Below are positions 17,011-28,037 of a stretch of 64,000 nucleotides of DNA, in pieces. The DNA is from JAHFUA01 sp963733935. Lineage in GTDB: Bacteria > Acidobacteriota > Terriglobia > Terriglobales > Acidobacteriaceae. Under the pieces are notes generated by a model, which worked only from the letters and a program-made list of their open reading frames with translations, made no database searches and was not told where the DNA came from. Each line of letters starts with the position of its first letter. Position 1 is the first letter of the stretch. Position numbers and translations under genes: made by a program. The stretch spans positions 1 to 64,000 of the forward strand of contig CAVTEQ010000004.1 of the NCBI GenBank assembly GCA_963733935.1. Direction: 5' to 3'.

Positions 17011-20000
17011 GTGAAGAAGGCTTCTGTTGGCTCTCTGCTGGTTTCCCTCGCAATTGTCTTCAGTCTGGTTTTCACATCATGCGGCGGTGGGGGGACTCCT
17101 GCACCGGTGGTTCAAAGCGCCAATTTCAGCGCCTCGCCCACGCCGCTCAGCTTCGGCAATGTCCTGGTAAGTCCTGCGACGACGAAGACGCTGTCGGTAA
17201 CGATCAGCAACAGCGGCAACGCCAGTCTGGTCATTAGCGCTCTGCCTTCGTTCACGGGGGCGGATGCGGGCGACTTTAAGCTGGTCAATCCGCCGTCAGC
17301 GCCGATCACGGTCGCGCCCAGTAGCAGCGTGACGCTGCAGGTGTCGTTCACGCCGTCGGCGACCAGGACGGAGAGTGCCAGCTTATCCTTCACCGACAAT
17401 GCGGCCGGCAGTCCGCATACCGTCACGCTCGGCGGTAGCGGCATCCTGCCGCCGGTACAAGCCACAGACGCTGCGGTGAGCTTTACCCCGAACACATTTT
17501 CCTCCGCGACATTTCCCGCGACAGTAACGGTCACGATCACCGGCATCGACACCGCATTTTACCCGGGCGCGACCATGGCGAATTTTGGCCCCGGCACCAC
17601 GGTAAGTAGCGGGACTAGCTCAGGAACTTCCGACCTTAGCGGGACCAATGCTGCGACTACCCCGCAGTTTGGCCTGGTGAATGTTAAAGACGCGACGCAT
17701 GCGACCGCGCAGGTGACCTTCGATGCCACGGCTGGGCCGGGTGCGCGCTCGGTCATCGTGATGACTGGGACTCACCAGTCCGCCGCCACATTTATTGTTC
17801 CTCCTCACGACAACATCGCCGTAGCCAACGCAGGTATGCCGCAGATCGTCGCCGTCAGCAAGACTGCGCACCTCGATGGAAGCGCCTCCAGCACATCGAA
17901 TCCTCCGTTGACTTATCAGTGGACGCTGACCAAGCCTGACGGGAGCACGACCTCTCCTGCCAATGCAACTTCGGTGCGGCCCAGCTTTGTCGTGGATCAG
18001 GCAGGAACCTATTTCGTCGAGCTTGTAGTCAGCGACGCCACCGGCAAAACCAGCGCCAACTGGACGACGGTTTCCACCACGCTTGCCCCGCCGGTGGCCA
18101 ATGCCGGCGTCGACCAATTCGTGACCGCCGGCGCGAGCGTGCAGTTGGACGGCAGCGCGTCGAGCGATTTCGGCGGCAACAGCCTTACCTATGCCTGGGC
18201 GGTCGCTGCGGGCCTGCCGGAAGCGCCGCCACGGGCTCTGCAAGGGCCGTCGAACGCGGTGGCGCCTACTTTCGTGGCTGGTGTAAGGCCGGCGATTGAC
18301 TATCCGCTCCAACTCACCGTCAACGATGGCAATGGCAATAGCTCAAGCGACACCATGTCTGGTCAGCACCAAACAAACGCTTCCCCATCGCCAACGCCGG
18401 GCCCAACCAGGTTGTAAACGTGGGCAGCCAGGCGCAGCTCAATGGCAGCGCCTCGAGCGATCCGGACGGCGACCCCATCACCTGCTCGTGGGCATTGATC
18501 ATGCAGCCGCCAGCCAGCAGTTCGGCGCAGTTAAGCAATGCCGGACCCACTCCCTGCGCGACCAAGCCGACCTTCACAGTAGGCCAAACCGGCATTTACG
18601 TCGCGGAGCTGACCGTCAGCGACGGGCAAGGCAACAGTGCGACCGCGAACGTGGTGGTGGTTACTCCACCCGACGACCCAGGTCCGGTCGCAGTCGCGGG
18701 ACCGCACCAGATCGTCCCTAAGGGTACAACCGTTCAACTGGACGGCAGCCAGTCGAATGACGCCGCGAACAACCCGCTCACCTATTCCTGGTCGATGCTC
18801 TCGAAGCCCACTGGCAGCACGGCCGCGCTGACCGCGAGCAGCGATCCCTCCAAACCCAAGTTTGTGGCAGATCTCGGCGGGGATTACGTCAGCCAGTTGA
18901 TTGTGTCCGACGTGTCCGCGTCCGATGGCACCCTGACCAGCGCACCGAGTACGGTGCGTGTTACCGCTACGGTTCCTGGCTTCAACGCTTCGGCAGTGAG
19001 CATCAATTTTCCGCCGCAGCACCTCAACACCACCAGCAGTTCCGTTCCGGTGGTGATCACCAATACGGGCAACGGAACCCTGCACATCTCGAGCATCACC
19101 AAGAGCGGCAGCAACACGGGCGACTTTGCGTTCACCTCGGCCACGCTGCCCATTCCGGTCGCGCCGGGCGCAACCACTACGATCAACGTTACCTTCACCC
19201 CGACGGCGGCAGGCGCGCGTTCGGCAACGCTGAATATTACGAATGACGCCACTGCCAATCCGGCCACGATCGCCCTGACCGGCACCGGCGGCATCCCGAC
19301 GGCGGTTTTCAGTCCGAATCCGCTGACCTTCAGTGCGCAAAACGTCAACACCAGTGCGCCGCTGACGCTCAAGATCAGCAACACCGGCGATGGCTCGCTG
19401 GTGGTAACAGCGGCTGTTGTCTCCGGCCCGAACTTCGGCGAGTTCGTGCTTGCGCCCACCACCATCCCGACCATTGCGCCGAATTCGTTCCAGAACGTAA
19501 CCGTGACCTTTACCCCGACCGCCGCCGGTACGCGTTCCGCGACGCTGACTCTCACCGACAACACCGCTGGCGGTACAGACGCGGTGAACTTCAGCGGCAT
19601 CGGGGTAGCGCCCGGCGCGCCGGTGTTCAATCCCAACCCGATTAACTTCAGCCAATCAGTTGGTAGGCAGCACCAGCGCGACGTTGCCGGTGACGATCAC
19701 GAATCCCGGCACCGGCCCGCTGGTCATCACTGCGGTAGCCATCGGCGGAACGAATGCCGCCGACTTCAGCTTCGTTGGCTTTACGCCACCCACACAAGCG
19801 AACCCGATTACGGTGCCGGCGAATGGTAGTACGACAGTGAATCTGGCGTTCAAACCCACCGGCGCGGGCGCACGCTCGGCACAACTGAGCCTTACCGACA
19901 ACGCCCCCGCTCCCGGCAGCTTGCACTCAGCTCTGATCTCAGGGACCGGCGCAACTTCTACCATCAGTCCCCCCAGCCTGAGCCTGACTTTCCCCGGCAC

Positions 20001-23000
20001 CGTCGTGGGAACGGTTAGCGCTGCGCAGACGGTGACGATCACGAATCCGAGCACCGCCAGCGGCGACCTCACGGTCAGCAGCATCGTCTTGTCAGGGACC
20101 GGAAGCAGGAATTTGCCCTGGTCACACCGCCAGTTACGCCTTTCGTCCTGCACACCGGCCAGAGCCAGCAGATCAGCATCACGTTCAATCCGTTGGTCTC
20201 GGGTGGAGCAGGCACACGCTCTGCCACGCTGAATATTTTAGACAGCAGCCACACGGCTGCAACTGCGGTTGCTCTCTCTGGAACGGCGCAGGCGCCGGGA
20301 TTCAGCCTGAGCACCACCACGCTGACCTTTAGCGGCCAGGCGGTCGGTAAGCCTGGAACCCTGCCGCTGACGATTACCAATCCCGGCACCGCGAACTTGG
20401 TGATTTCCGTTTTGTCCGTCACCGGACCCAATGCGGCGGACTTTTCGGTTGCGCCTGCCGCGCCGCTCACCGTATTGCCTGGCGCAAACGTGACCCTGAA
20501 CGTTACGTTCACGCCGGCAGTGAGCGGGACGCGAACGGCCACGCTGAATATCACCGACAACGCCACCGGCAGCCCGCAGCCAGTCGCCCTGATCGGCAAC
20601 GGGGTAACTCCGATAATTGGCCTGGCGCCGAACCCGCTCGCCTTTGGCAATCAGACGGTCAACATCGCCAGTGCTGCCAAGCAGGTGACGATCAGCAACA
20701 CCGGCAACGCGACGCTGACGATTTCCGCCATCACTCCGTCGGGCGCGAACGCCAGTGACTTCACCTTCAGCCCGGCGCCGCCGATTTCGGTCGCGTGCCG
20801 GAACAGCGACACAACCTTGAACGTAATTTTCAAGCCGGCCACGGCCAGCGCTGAATCGGCCACGCTCACTCTCACGACAACACGGTTGCCGGCAGCGACC
20901 CGATTTCTGTCACCGGCACGGGTGTGCTTCCCGGTATCGCCTTCACTCCCACCGGCACCCTGCCTTTCGGCAATCAGCCCATTAAGACCGCCAGCAGCCC
21001 GGTTACGCTGACCATCACCAACAACGGCCTTGGCGTGTTGCAGATTTCCAGCCTGACGTTTGCGGGAGCGAACGCCGCCGACTTCAGCTTCGCAGCCGGC
21101 TTTACGCTGCCCACCCAAGCGAACCCGATTACCGTTCAGCCCAACGCCAACGTGGTGCTGAGCCTGATCTTCACCCCGCAGAACGAGGCGGCCGAGTCGG
21201 CTACGCTGAACATCGCCGACAACGCTGCCGGCACGCCGCAGAGCGTGAGCCTGAGCGGCACCGGCGTCGCACCGCACATTGCCTTCAGTCCTTCGCCGTT
21301 GGCCTTCGGCCGCTGGCGCTAGGGTACGCCCAGCAGTCCCGCCACCATCACCATCACCAACTCCGGCGGCGCTGACCTGAGCATCACGTTCTTGAGTGTT
21401 ACCGGCGCCAACGCGGCCGATTTCGTACTCAGCCCGGCGCCGACGTTCCCGATCACCGTGCCGAAGAACAACGGCACCGCCACGCTGAGCGATGGTCTTC
21501 ACGCCGTCTACCGGTGGCGCGAGACGGCCACTCTTAACTTCATCGACAACGCCACCAGCGGCCCGAACACGCTGTCGCTGACAGGAACCGGCATTGCGCC
21601 GGCTGATGGGACCGCTGTCACCGCTCACGTTCCCTGGCCAGAACGTCGGCACTACCAGCTCACCGCAGAACCTGACCGTGACCAACACCGGCACGGCGCC
21701 GATGAAGATCACCGGGCTGTCGTTCAGCGGCCCGAAATGCGGGTGAGTTTGCGACGAGCACGGTGGCCACCGTGGCTTCGCCGATCACGGTTGCGGCTGA
21801 TGGTGCCAACACCAGCATCTCGCTGACTTTCAGTCCGACTGCGGACGGGAACGCGCAGCGCTTCGCTGTTGATTGCCGACAATGCTTCCGGTAACCCGCA
21901 TTCCGCAACCGTGTCTCCGGCACCGGAAACTTCCTGTGCCGATATTCGGCCCGTCCCCGAACTCAATCCTGTTCCCGTCGACGACTCAAGGTGTGGCCAG
22001 CGCCCCGATTACCCTGACCATCACCAACACGGGGCAGGCCAGCCTGATAATTAGCGGCATTACCAAGAGCGGCGCGAACCCAGGCGACTACAGCTTCGCA
22101 GTCGGCTCGCCACAGCCCCCGATTACCATCCCGCCCAATGGCAACACTTCGCTGGGCGTGGTATTCACGCCGGCGGCAACCGGCGCTAGCAGCGCAACCC
22201 TGCTGTTCGCCGATAACACCACGCAAGGAAGTCACTCCGTGGGTGTATCCGGTACCGGCACAGCGCCGGTGCCGCAATGCACGGTAAGTCCCAACCCGCT
22301 GACGTTCCCGGCGCAACTGGTGCAGAGCACAAGCGCTCCCATGGCGGTTACCTGCACCAACAGCGGCACCGCTGACCTGACCATCACAGCAGCTTCGATC
22401 ACCGGAACCAACGCGTCCGAGTTCGCGATCGGCACCGGTTTGCCGATCACGGTGCCCAAGAACGGCGGGACCGGCAACATCAACATCACGTTTACCCCCG
22501 CCGCCAGCGGGGCGCGCACCGCCACGCTGAGCATTACGGACAACGCTCCCAACAGCCCGCAGACAGTGACGCTGAACGGCACCGGCTCGGTGAAGGGCAA
22601 CTTCAGTCTGAATGCGGCCAGTCTGGGCGGGAACCTGGAGACGCTCGCCATCGGCTCTCTCGATGTGGCGTCCAGCACGGCGCTGACGATAACCGTCAAG
22701 AGCAGCGATCCCACCAAGGTTCTAGTGGACTCCAATTCCACCGATCCCTCGGGTACGGCCGCGGGCACGGGCAGCTTTACTGCCACCATGGCAGCCGGGC
22801 AGCGCCTGACCCCTGGCTTCTGGATCCAGGCGCTGGCCAGCTCGGGCACGGCGACCGTCACCATCAGCGCGCCGGGCTACAACCCGGCAGTGGCCACGGT
22901 GACCCTCACGCCTTCCGGCTTCCAACTCAACGGACCCTCTGGAACGGGTGCGAACTTCACGGCGACTTTGGGCACGAGTCCGGCACTCAGCGTCAGCCTG

Positions 23001-24645
23001 GTGCAGTTGGACGCTTCCGGAAACGTCCTCACGCCGAGTACCAGCGAGGTACTGCGCGGCGGAGCGACGGTCAGCGTGACCATCAATTCGGGCACGACGG
23101 CAACGGGAACGATCTCCGGCAACCCGGCGGTGATTCAACCGGGTACCACCACCAGCAGCTCGGTTACGTTCTCGACCAAGGCGGCAGGGACGAGCCTGCT
23201 CACGGTAACTCAGCCGAGCGGGTTCATTACCCCGAAAACGGGAGCGCAACTGACGGCCACCGTCGTTGCGCCCACCATCACCATCAACCCGGTAAGTATC
23301 GGTTTCAACCAGCAAGTGCTGGGCAGCGGCCGGCTCAATCAGGCGACTACCAATGCTCTATCCGTAACCATTACCAGCTCGGATTCCACCAAGGTGCTGC
23401 TTAGCACCAATCCTGCGGCACTGGGAACGGGCAGCATCGCGGTGCAAGTGGCCGCCGGCGGGACCGCGCTGCCTGCGTTCTACATTCAGTCGCTGGTCTC
23501 TTCCGGCTCCGTAACGCTGACGCCCTCTGCTACGGGCTACACCGCCGCGCCCGCCCCTTCGGGGAACGTGTCCATGACGAACTCCGCGGTCGTGATCACT
23601 GGTCCACAGGGCCCGACGACCTTCCCAGGAAACTTCGCCACTACCACCATCTCCGCGGCGAGCGGTCTGACGCTCGCCATCTGGCAACTGGATTCCACCC
23701 TGAAACCGCTATCGGCGGGACAGTTGCGGCCGGGGAGTCTCGGAGTCGGTGACGGTGAACAACGGCACTCCCGGAACCGGTGCGATTGTGGGCACTAATC
23801 CCGCTGTGTTCAACGGAGGCGACAGTACGAACACGACCCTGTCCTTCCAGCCAAGCTCGAGTTGCAGCACGTCCTGCACAACTACTCTCAGCGTGACGCA
23901 GCCGGCCGGATTCACCGCCCCGTCCGTGGGGGGACAACTGACAGTCACGGTGAACCTGCCTTCGATCACGTTGAGCGTGCCGGGGGGCACTGTGGGGGCC
24001 AATCTGGAAGCCTCGGGCGGTGGATATTTGGATGCGCCGGCGCCTTCCAACCTGGCCATAACCATCACCAGCAACAATCCCAACGTGTTGCTGTCGAGTT
24101 GTGGGCAAATCTTGGGCTGCACGGCGCCGGCGACGGATGTTGGAAGCCAGAGCATCACGGTTGTGGTTCCGCAGAATACGGGAACCCAATCGCTTGGGGG
24201 CTTCCCCGGGTACTACGTGCAGGCCCTGGCAACCTCGGGCACCGCGATCCTGACGGCGAGCGCTCCGGGATTCATTTCCGGCACTTTCACCGTGACCCTG
24301 GCGCCATCCGGATTCGTGATCGGCGATGGGTCGGGAGGCCAGATTGCCGCCTCGGTCGGCAGCAATGTGAATCTGAACATAACCTCGGTGGTGCTGGATG
24401 GCAGCTTAGCGCCGACTCAGATTGTCCAGGTGGTACGCGGCGGCCTCTCGCCGTCGGTAAATATAACCAGCGACAGTCCGGCTGGCGTGGTCTTGAACAG
24501 CCCGGTGGTGATCACCGGCGGCAACAGCAGTGGCACGGTGACGGTGCAGGCGGTGTCGCAGGGAACGGCGAACATCACCGCAGCGGCCCCGGCCGGATTC
24601 ACGACGCCTTCGGTCGGCAACAAATTGGGCATTGTTATTCAGTGA
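17011..24645 (+). pseudogene. Second giant choice-of-anchor D/PKD lipoprotein gene, interrupted by many frameshifts
   Basis: Joined across frames, this encodes about 2,540 residues. A GTG start gives a lipoprotein signal (VFSLVFTSC, then Gly-rich). Next come one choice-of-anchor D repeat, an unassigned beta domain, four PKD domains, about eleven more choice-of-anchor D repeats, and the same three C-terminal modules as the gene at 4677-12344 (LGGNLE, IGFNQQ, GANLEA). The frame changes at least at about 18355, 18390, 19655, 20110, 20875, 21490, 21530, 21610, 21740, 21855 and 23740, and an in-frame stop occurs at 21320-21322. Each time, homology resumes in another frame, so the breaks are small indels and no sequence is missing. 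The gene may be truly decayed, or the repeats may have been poorly sequenced. The intact opposite-strand paralogue has no such breaks. Confidence 0.75.
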
Positions 24646-24705
24646 GCTGCCCCCGACGGCCGGTGAGGACAACACAATAATGAGGATACGAGAAGGGTTG
24701 ACACG

Positions 24706-25302
24706 ATGAGGCCGCAGCGCAACCACGAGGAAGCACGGGCTTTGGCCACATCCATGCCGGGACTGCTGGTGCTGGGTCCGCAGCGGGAGGTCATGGCGTC
24801 AAATGCGGAGGCGCTCAGCATCCTCTGCTATCCGGGCAAGCCGGACAAGGGACGCCAGCTCGGCATGGTGGTCGCGGAAAAAGTGCCGCTGGAGATGCTC
24901 CGCGGCCTGGCCAATGGAAAAACGGTGGCGGAGTTCCTATCCGGAAGACGGCGCTACACCTGCACGGTCCATACCCTGGATGTCGCGGGTAGAACCAAGG
25001 GCACAACCGTCATTCTTCTGGAACGCGTCTCGTCGCCGCAAGTCACCTTGTATGGAATCTCCAAGAAGTACAAGCTGACGCCGCGGGAACGCGAATCCAT
25101 GGGGCACCTTTTGCGAGGGCTGACGAGCAAAGAGATCGCGCAGGAAATGGACATCAGTCCCAACACCGTAAAGGCGTTCTTGCGCTCGGCCATGACCAAG
25201 ATGGGCGTCAGCACTCGGGCAGGCCTGATCGGCAGGATCGCGGGCACCACGCCGCCGGAGATGGACGACTATCGCGACTTCTCGAGATTTCGTGGGCTGT
25301 GA
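24706..25302 (+). CDS. LuxR-family regulator with PAS-like N-terminus
   Basis: A 198-residue protein. Residues about 10-105 look like a PAS fold (MPGLLVLGPQREVMASNAEAL). A GerE/LuxR-type helix-turn-helix follows at about 118-178 (LTPRERESMGHLLRGLTSKEIAQEMDIS, with the recognition helix PNTVKAFLRSAMTKMGV). There is no receiver domain. It starts 60 nt after the second giant gene on the same strand, so it may be co-transcribed with it. It is the nearest candidate for the protein binding the 17-bp dyads, since GerE-type HTHs bind dyads of similar size; that link is inference. Confidence 0.85.
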   Translation: MRPQRNHEEARALATSMPGLLVLGPQREVMASNAEALSILCYPGKPDKGRQLGMVVAEKVPLEMLRGLANGKTVAEFLSGRRRYTCTVHTLDVAGRTKGTTVILLERVSSPQVTLYGISKKYKLTPRERESMGHLLRGLTSKEIAQEMDISPNTVKAFLRSAMTKMGVSTRAGLIGRIAGTTPPEMDDYRDFSRFRGL

Positions 25303-25343
25303 CCTTGCTGCACAATCCGCGCGTTCGTGCGACCGCGGGCGGA

Positions 25344-25856
25344 TCAGAACAGGTAGCGCAAACCTACCGCGTACTGGGATGTCTCCGCCAGTTTGTCAAA
25401 CCACATGACCTGCATCAAAGTTGGAATGGCAAACTGCAAGTCGGGCAGGCCGATCTGACATTGCACCACCGACGAGGTTATCAACGGAACGCTGCTGGTG
25501 ACGCAAATGCCGCCGCGGCTGAGGTTCCGCACCGCGGCCGAAACCGCGTCGCCAGGCAAGGCAGCATCCGGCGAGAATGGCTGAATGCTGACTTCGACCG
25601 ATTGGGCAATCCGCGGATTATGGCGGCGATCATTGCGGGCCATGAGATCGGCGATCCGCTCATCCCGCGTGCCGTCTGGGTGGCCGGACTGAGCCGCCGG
25701 CGCCGGGTCTTCCCAGGCGTGCGGCCACATCGGGGCTTTCTGGTTTTCCTGTCGGGGAGACGAGTCGATGCCTTCGTCCGGTAAGGAGGATCCCCACCCA
25801 GCCAACCGAACCCCGGCCTTGCTCGTTCCCCGTTTGCTCTCTCGCCGTTTCGCCAT
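25344..25856 (-). CDS. PilZ domain protein (possible c-di-GMP receptor)
   Basis: About 170 residues with a disordered N-terminus and a C-terminal PilZ domain. The two nucleotide-binding motifs are visible: R-R-H-N-P-R near the domain start (RxxxR) and NLSRGGI (D/NxSxxG). PilZ domains bind cyclic di-GMP and control adhesion, exopolysaccharide or motility. The start is uncertain, because in-frame ATGs exist 16 and 22 codons upstream and the chosen one has a GAGG only 3 nt away. It is convergent with the LuxR gene. Its place beside large surface-protein genes fits a sessile-lifestyle switch, but nothing proves a functional link. Confidence 0.82.
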   Translation of the reverse strand: MAKRRESKRGTSKAGVRLAGWGSSLPDEGIDSSPRQENQKAPMWPHAWEDPAPAAQSGHPDGTRDERIADLMARNDRRHNPRIAQSVEVSIQPFSPDAALPGDAVSAAVRNLSRGGICVTSSVPLITSSVVQCQIGLPDLQFAIPTLMQVMWFDKLAETSQYAVGLRYLF

Positions 25857-25930
25857 AAGCCTCAATCCCCGCATAGGTGAGACGAGCGAAACCGCAAGTC
25901 TTGCAAGAAATATTGCTACCATCGGAACCC

Positions 25931-26902
25931 ATGGCGCCTAAACCTTCTGCGGACGGCGAACTCGATCAGGCTCAGGCGGTCACCCATGACCTCTGGCGGA
26001 GCCGGCTGTCGGCTTGCGACGCGCTCCTCCCCGGGCTCTTTGCCGCCAGCGGCGCCGAGCGTTACGGCCTTTCGATTGAGATGTTTACAGGCATGCTGGC
26101 GGAAGTGGCAGGGAAGTACCTTCAGCCCGATGTGGAGGCCGACGCTATCCGCGAGTTCCTCTCGGGCCTGCGCCTTGACGAGCTGGTGCTGGCGCGGGCC
26201 TGCGCCGCCGGCAATGAATCGGCATGGGAAGCGTTTCTGACGCGATATCGAGATTCGCTTTACCAGGCGGGCATCTCCATCGCAAACGATTACCAGGTTG
26301 GACGGGAGCTGGCCGACTCGCTCTACGCGGACTTGTTGGGCGCGGGCAACAAACGCGGTACGTCGGTGCTGAATTCCTACATGGGATACGGTTCGCTCGA
26401 AGGCTGGCTGCGAACCATCATGGCGAGGTCGGTCATTGACCGCTACCGCAGCGAGCGTCGCCTGGTCAGCCTGCAGGATCAATTAGACGGCGGTTTGCAG
26501 TTGGTTGCTCCGGCCGAGCGGTCCGTCACTCCGGTAAACCCATATATAGAGGAAGCAACCGACGAAGCGTTGAGCGTGCTCGATACCGAGGACCGCTTCA
26601 TCCTCGCCTCTTTTTTCCTGCACGGTCGCACCCTGGCCGAATTGGCTGGAATCCTCGGAGTGCATGAGTCCACGGTCAGCCGCCGCGTCCACAAAATCAC
26701 CGCAAGCCTAAGAAAACAAATCATTCGAGGCATGATGCGCCGGGGCATGAGCCGGCGCCAGGCGGAGGAAGTCCTCGAAACCGACGTTCGCGACCTGCAA
26801 ATAAATGTGCGCGATCGTCTGCAAGAAAACCTGCAAGAAACGCCCAATGGACCGTCTTTTCCACAGGGACGAGTCACCGGGAAGGCCAAGGATGATCAGT
26901 AA
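25931..26902 (+). CDS. Sigma-70 family RNA polymerase sigma factor (ECF-like, extended)
   Basis: A 323-residue protein, longer than a typical ECF sigma. Region 2 is seen at about 100-185 (FLTRYRDSLYQAG through GSLEGWLRTIMARSVIDRYRSERR) and region 4 at about 225-275 (DEALSVLDTEDRFILASFF, with the HTH LAGILGVHESTVSRRVHKI). The extra N-terminal about 90 residues and a C-terminal tail (about 275-323) are unassigned. Its stop overlaps the start of the next gene, a membrane zinc-finger anti-sigma candidate, giving a classic sigma/anti-sigma pair. Target promoters are unknown. Confidence 0.85.
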   Translation: MAPKPSADGELDQAQAVTHDLWRSRLSACDALLPGLFAASGAERYGLSIEMFTGMLAEVAGKYLQPDVEADAIREFLSGLRLDELVLARACAAGNESAWEAFLTRYRDSLYQAGISIANDYQVGRELADSLYADLLGAGNKRGTSVLNSYMGYGSLEGWLRTIMARSVIDRYRSERRLVSLQDQLDGGLQLVAPAERSVTPVNPYIEEATDEALSVLDTEDRFILASFFLHGRTLAELAGILGVHESTVSRRVHKITASLRKQIIRGMMRRGMSRRQAEEVLETDVRDLQINVRDRLQENLQETPNGPSFPQGRVTGKAKDDQ

Positions 26903-27941
26903 GGTCGTAAATCGGAATACGGAACTTCCTGAGTTTGTTCGACGGCATCTGAGCAGCACGTTGGGAAACGCAGACCATCCTGATGCCGCATTGCTGACTG
27001 CGTTTGTGGAAGGAACACTTTTCAGGACTCACCGCGATCAGGTGTTGATTCACCTGGCAGCGTGCTCGGAATGCAACCGAGTGGCCGCGCTGATCGCACC
27101 CCGCCCCGAGGATTCCAGGGCTCGGCAACCGGTTGCGATCCGGCATCGCTGGTTCGCGTGGGCTCCGATGCGTTGGGCCAGCGTGGCCGCCGTGGCTGCG
27201 ATCGTGGTCAGCTCGGTGGTGGTCGGACGCATTGGCCGGCAGACGAAGGCTTCTCCCGCGCCGCCGGTTGTGGTTGCCACCTCGCAGTCGCCCAGCATTA
27301 CAGCGCAACCGGCGGTTCCGGCGACTCAACCTGAAGCGCCACGCCGTGGCGACAAGCCTTCACAACGAGTTCTCAGTTCGCGCCAGCCCGTACAAACAGC
27401 CGCGGCTTCACCGCGACCGGTTCCAGCGCAGGCCGAGCCGCCGATTACTGCACAGAATCGTCCGGCAGCTCCCACCGGTGTTAGCGGGCAGGAAGCATTT
27501 CAAACTGCAATGATCTCGAGGGCGCCCGCAGCTACCTCTGAGGTTGCGCCGAAAACTGAGCCAGCGCCAGGCAGCACTCCTGCTCCGCCGGCCCCAATGG
27601 CCGCAGGACCTGTATGGTCGGTGTCCGAGGCTGGGACGCTGCAGAGATCGAATGACAGCGGACGCACCTGGGCGGGGGTGGCGGTCCCAAGTCGCGCGCC
27701 GCTACGCGCGGTATCTGTCTCGGGCCCGGAAATTTGGACGGGCGGCGACCGGGGTGCGCTCTATCACTCGACCGACGCCGGCCAGACCTGGCTGCCGGTG
27801 GTTCCGACGGCGAACGGAGTGGCGCTTTCCGCGGACATCACGCGCATTGTCTTCCTTGATATGCATCGCGGTTGGATTGCAACTCGAAAAGGGGACATAT
27901 GGACAACGCGCGACGGCGGCGCTACCTGGGTACTGAAATAG
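26892..27941 (+). CDS. Membrane anti-sigma factor candidate: zinc-finger N-terminus and extracytoplasmic YCF48/BNR-like domain
   Basis: A 349-residue protein whose ATG lies inside the sigma gene's last codons (11-nt overlap), implying translational coupling. The N-terminus has a zf-HC2-like motif (LIHLAACSECNRV; His and CxxC in the anti-sigma arrangement). One membrane helix follows at about 95-113 (SVAAVAAIVVSSVVV). A long Ala/Pro-rich linker leads to a C-terminal YCF48/BNR-like beta region (WSVSEAG, LYHSTDAGQTW, IWTTRDGGATW) with sialidase-type Asp boxes. The likely role is to hold the sigma factor at the membrane and release it on an outside signal. The type of signal is unknown. Confidence 0.83.
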   Translation: MISKVVNRNTELPEFVRRHLSSTLGNADHPDAALLTAFVEGTLFRTHRDQVLIHLAACSECNRVAALIAPRPEDSRARQPVAIRHRWFAWAPMRWASVAAVAAIVVSSVVVGRIGRQTKASPAPPVVVATSQSPSITAQPAVPATQPEAPRRGDKPSQRVLSSRQPVQTAAASPRPVPAQAEPPITAQNRPAAPTGVSGQEAFQTAMISRAPAATSEVAPKTEPAPGSTPAPPAPMAAGPVWSVSEAGTLQRSNDSGRTWAGVAVPSRAPLRAVSVSGPEIWTGGDRGALYHSTDAGQTWLPVVPTANGVALSADITRIVFLDMHRGWIATRKGDIWTTRDGGATWVLK

Positions 27942-28037
27942 GTCCCGAATGGTAAATGGTTCAGTTACGTTGGTAAGTTGCCGTCCGCGGCATCCTGTTG
28001 TTAGCTATAACGCACGATTTCTGGGAGCTTAATCGCT

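Noticed and set aside
18531..21712. Long - strand frames opposite the second giant gene
   Set aside because: Composition is Arg/Gly-rich and follows the repeat period of the coding strand; shadows.
24646..24705. A seventh dyad site before the LuxR gene
   Set aside because: No CTAACC or GGTTAG arm is present in this gap, so autoregulation through the dyad is not supported here.
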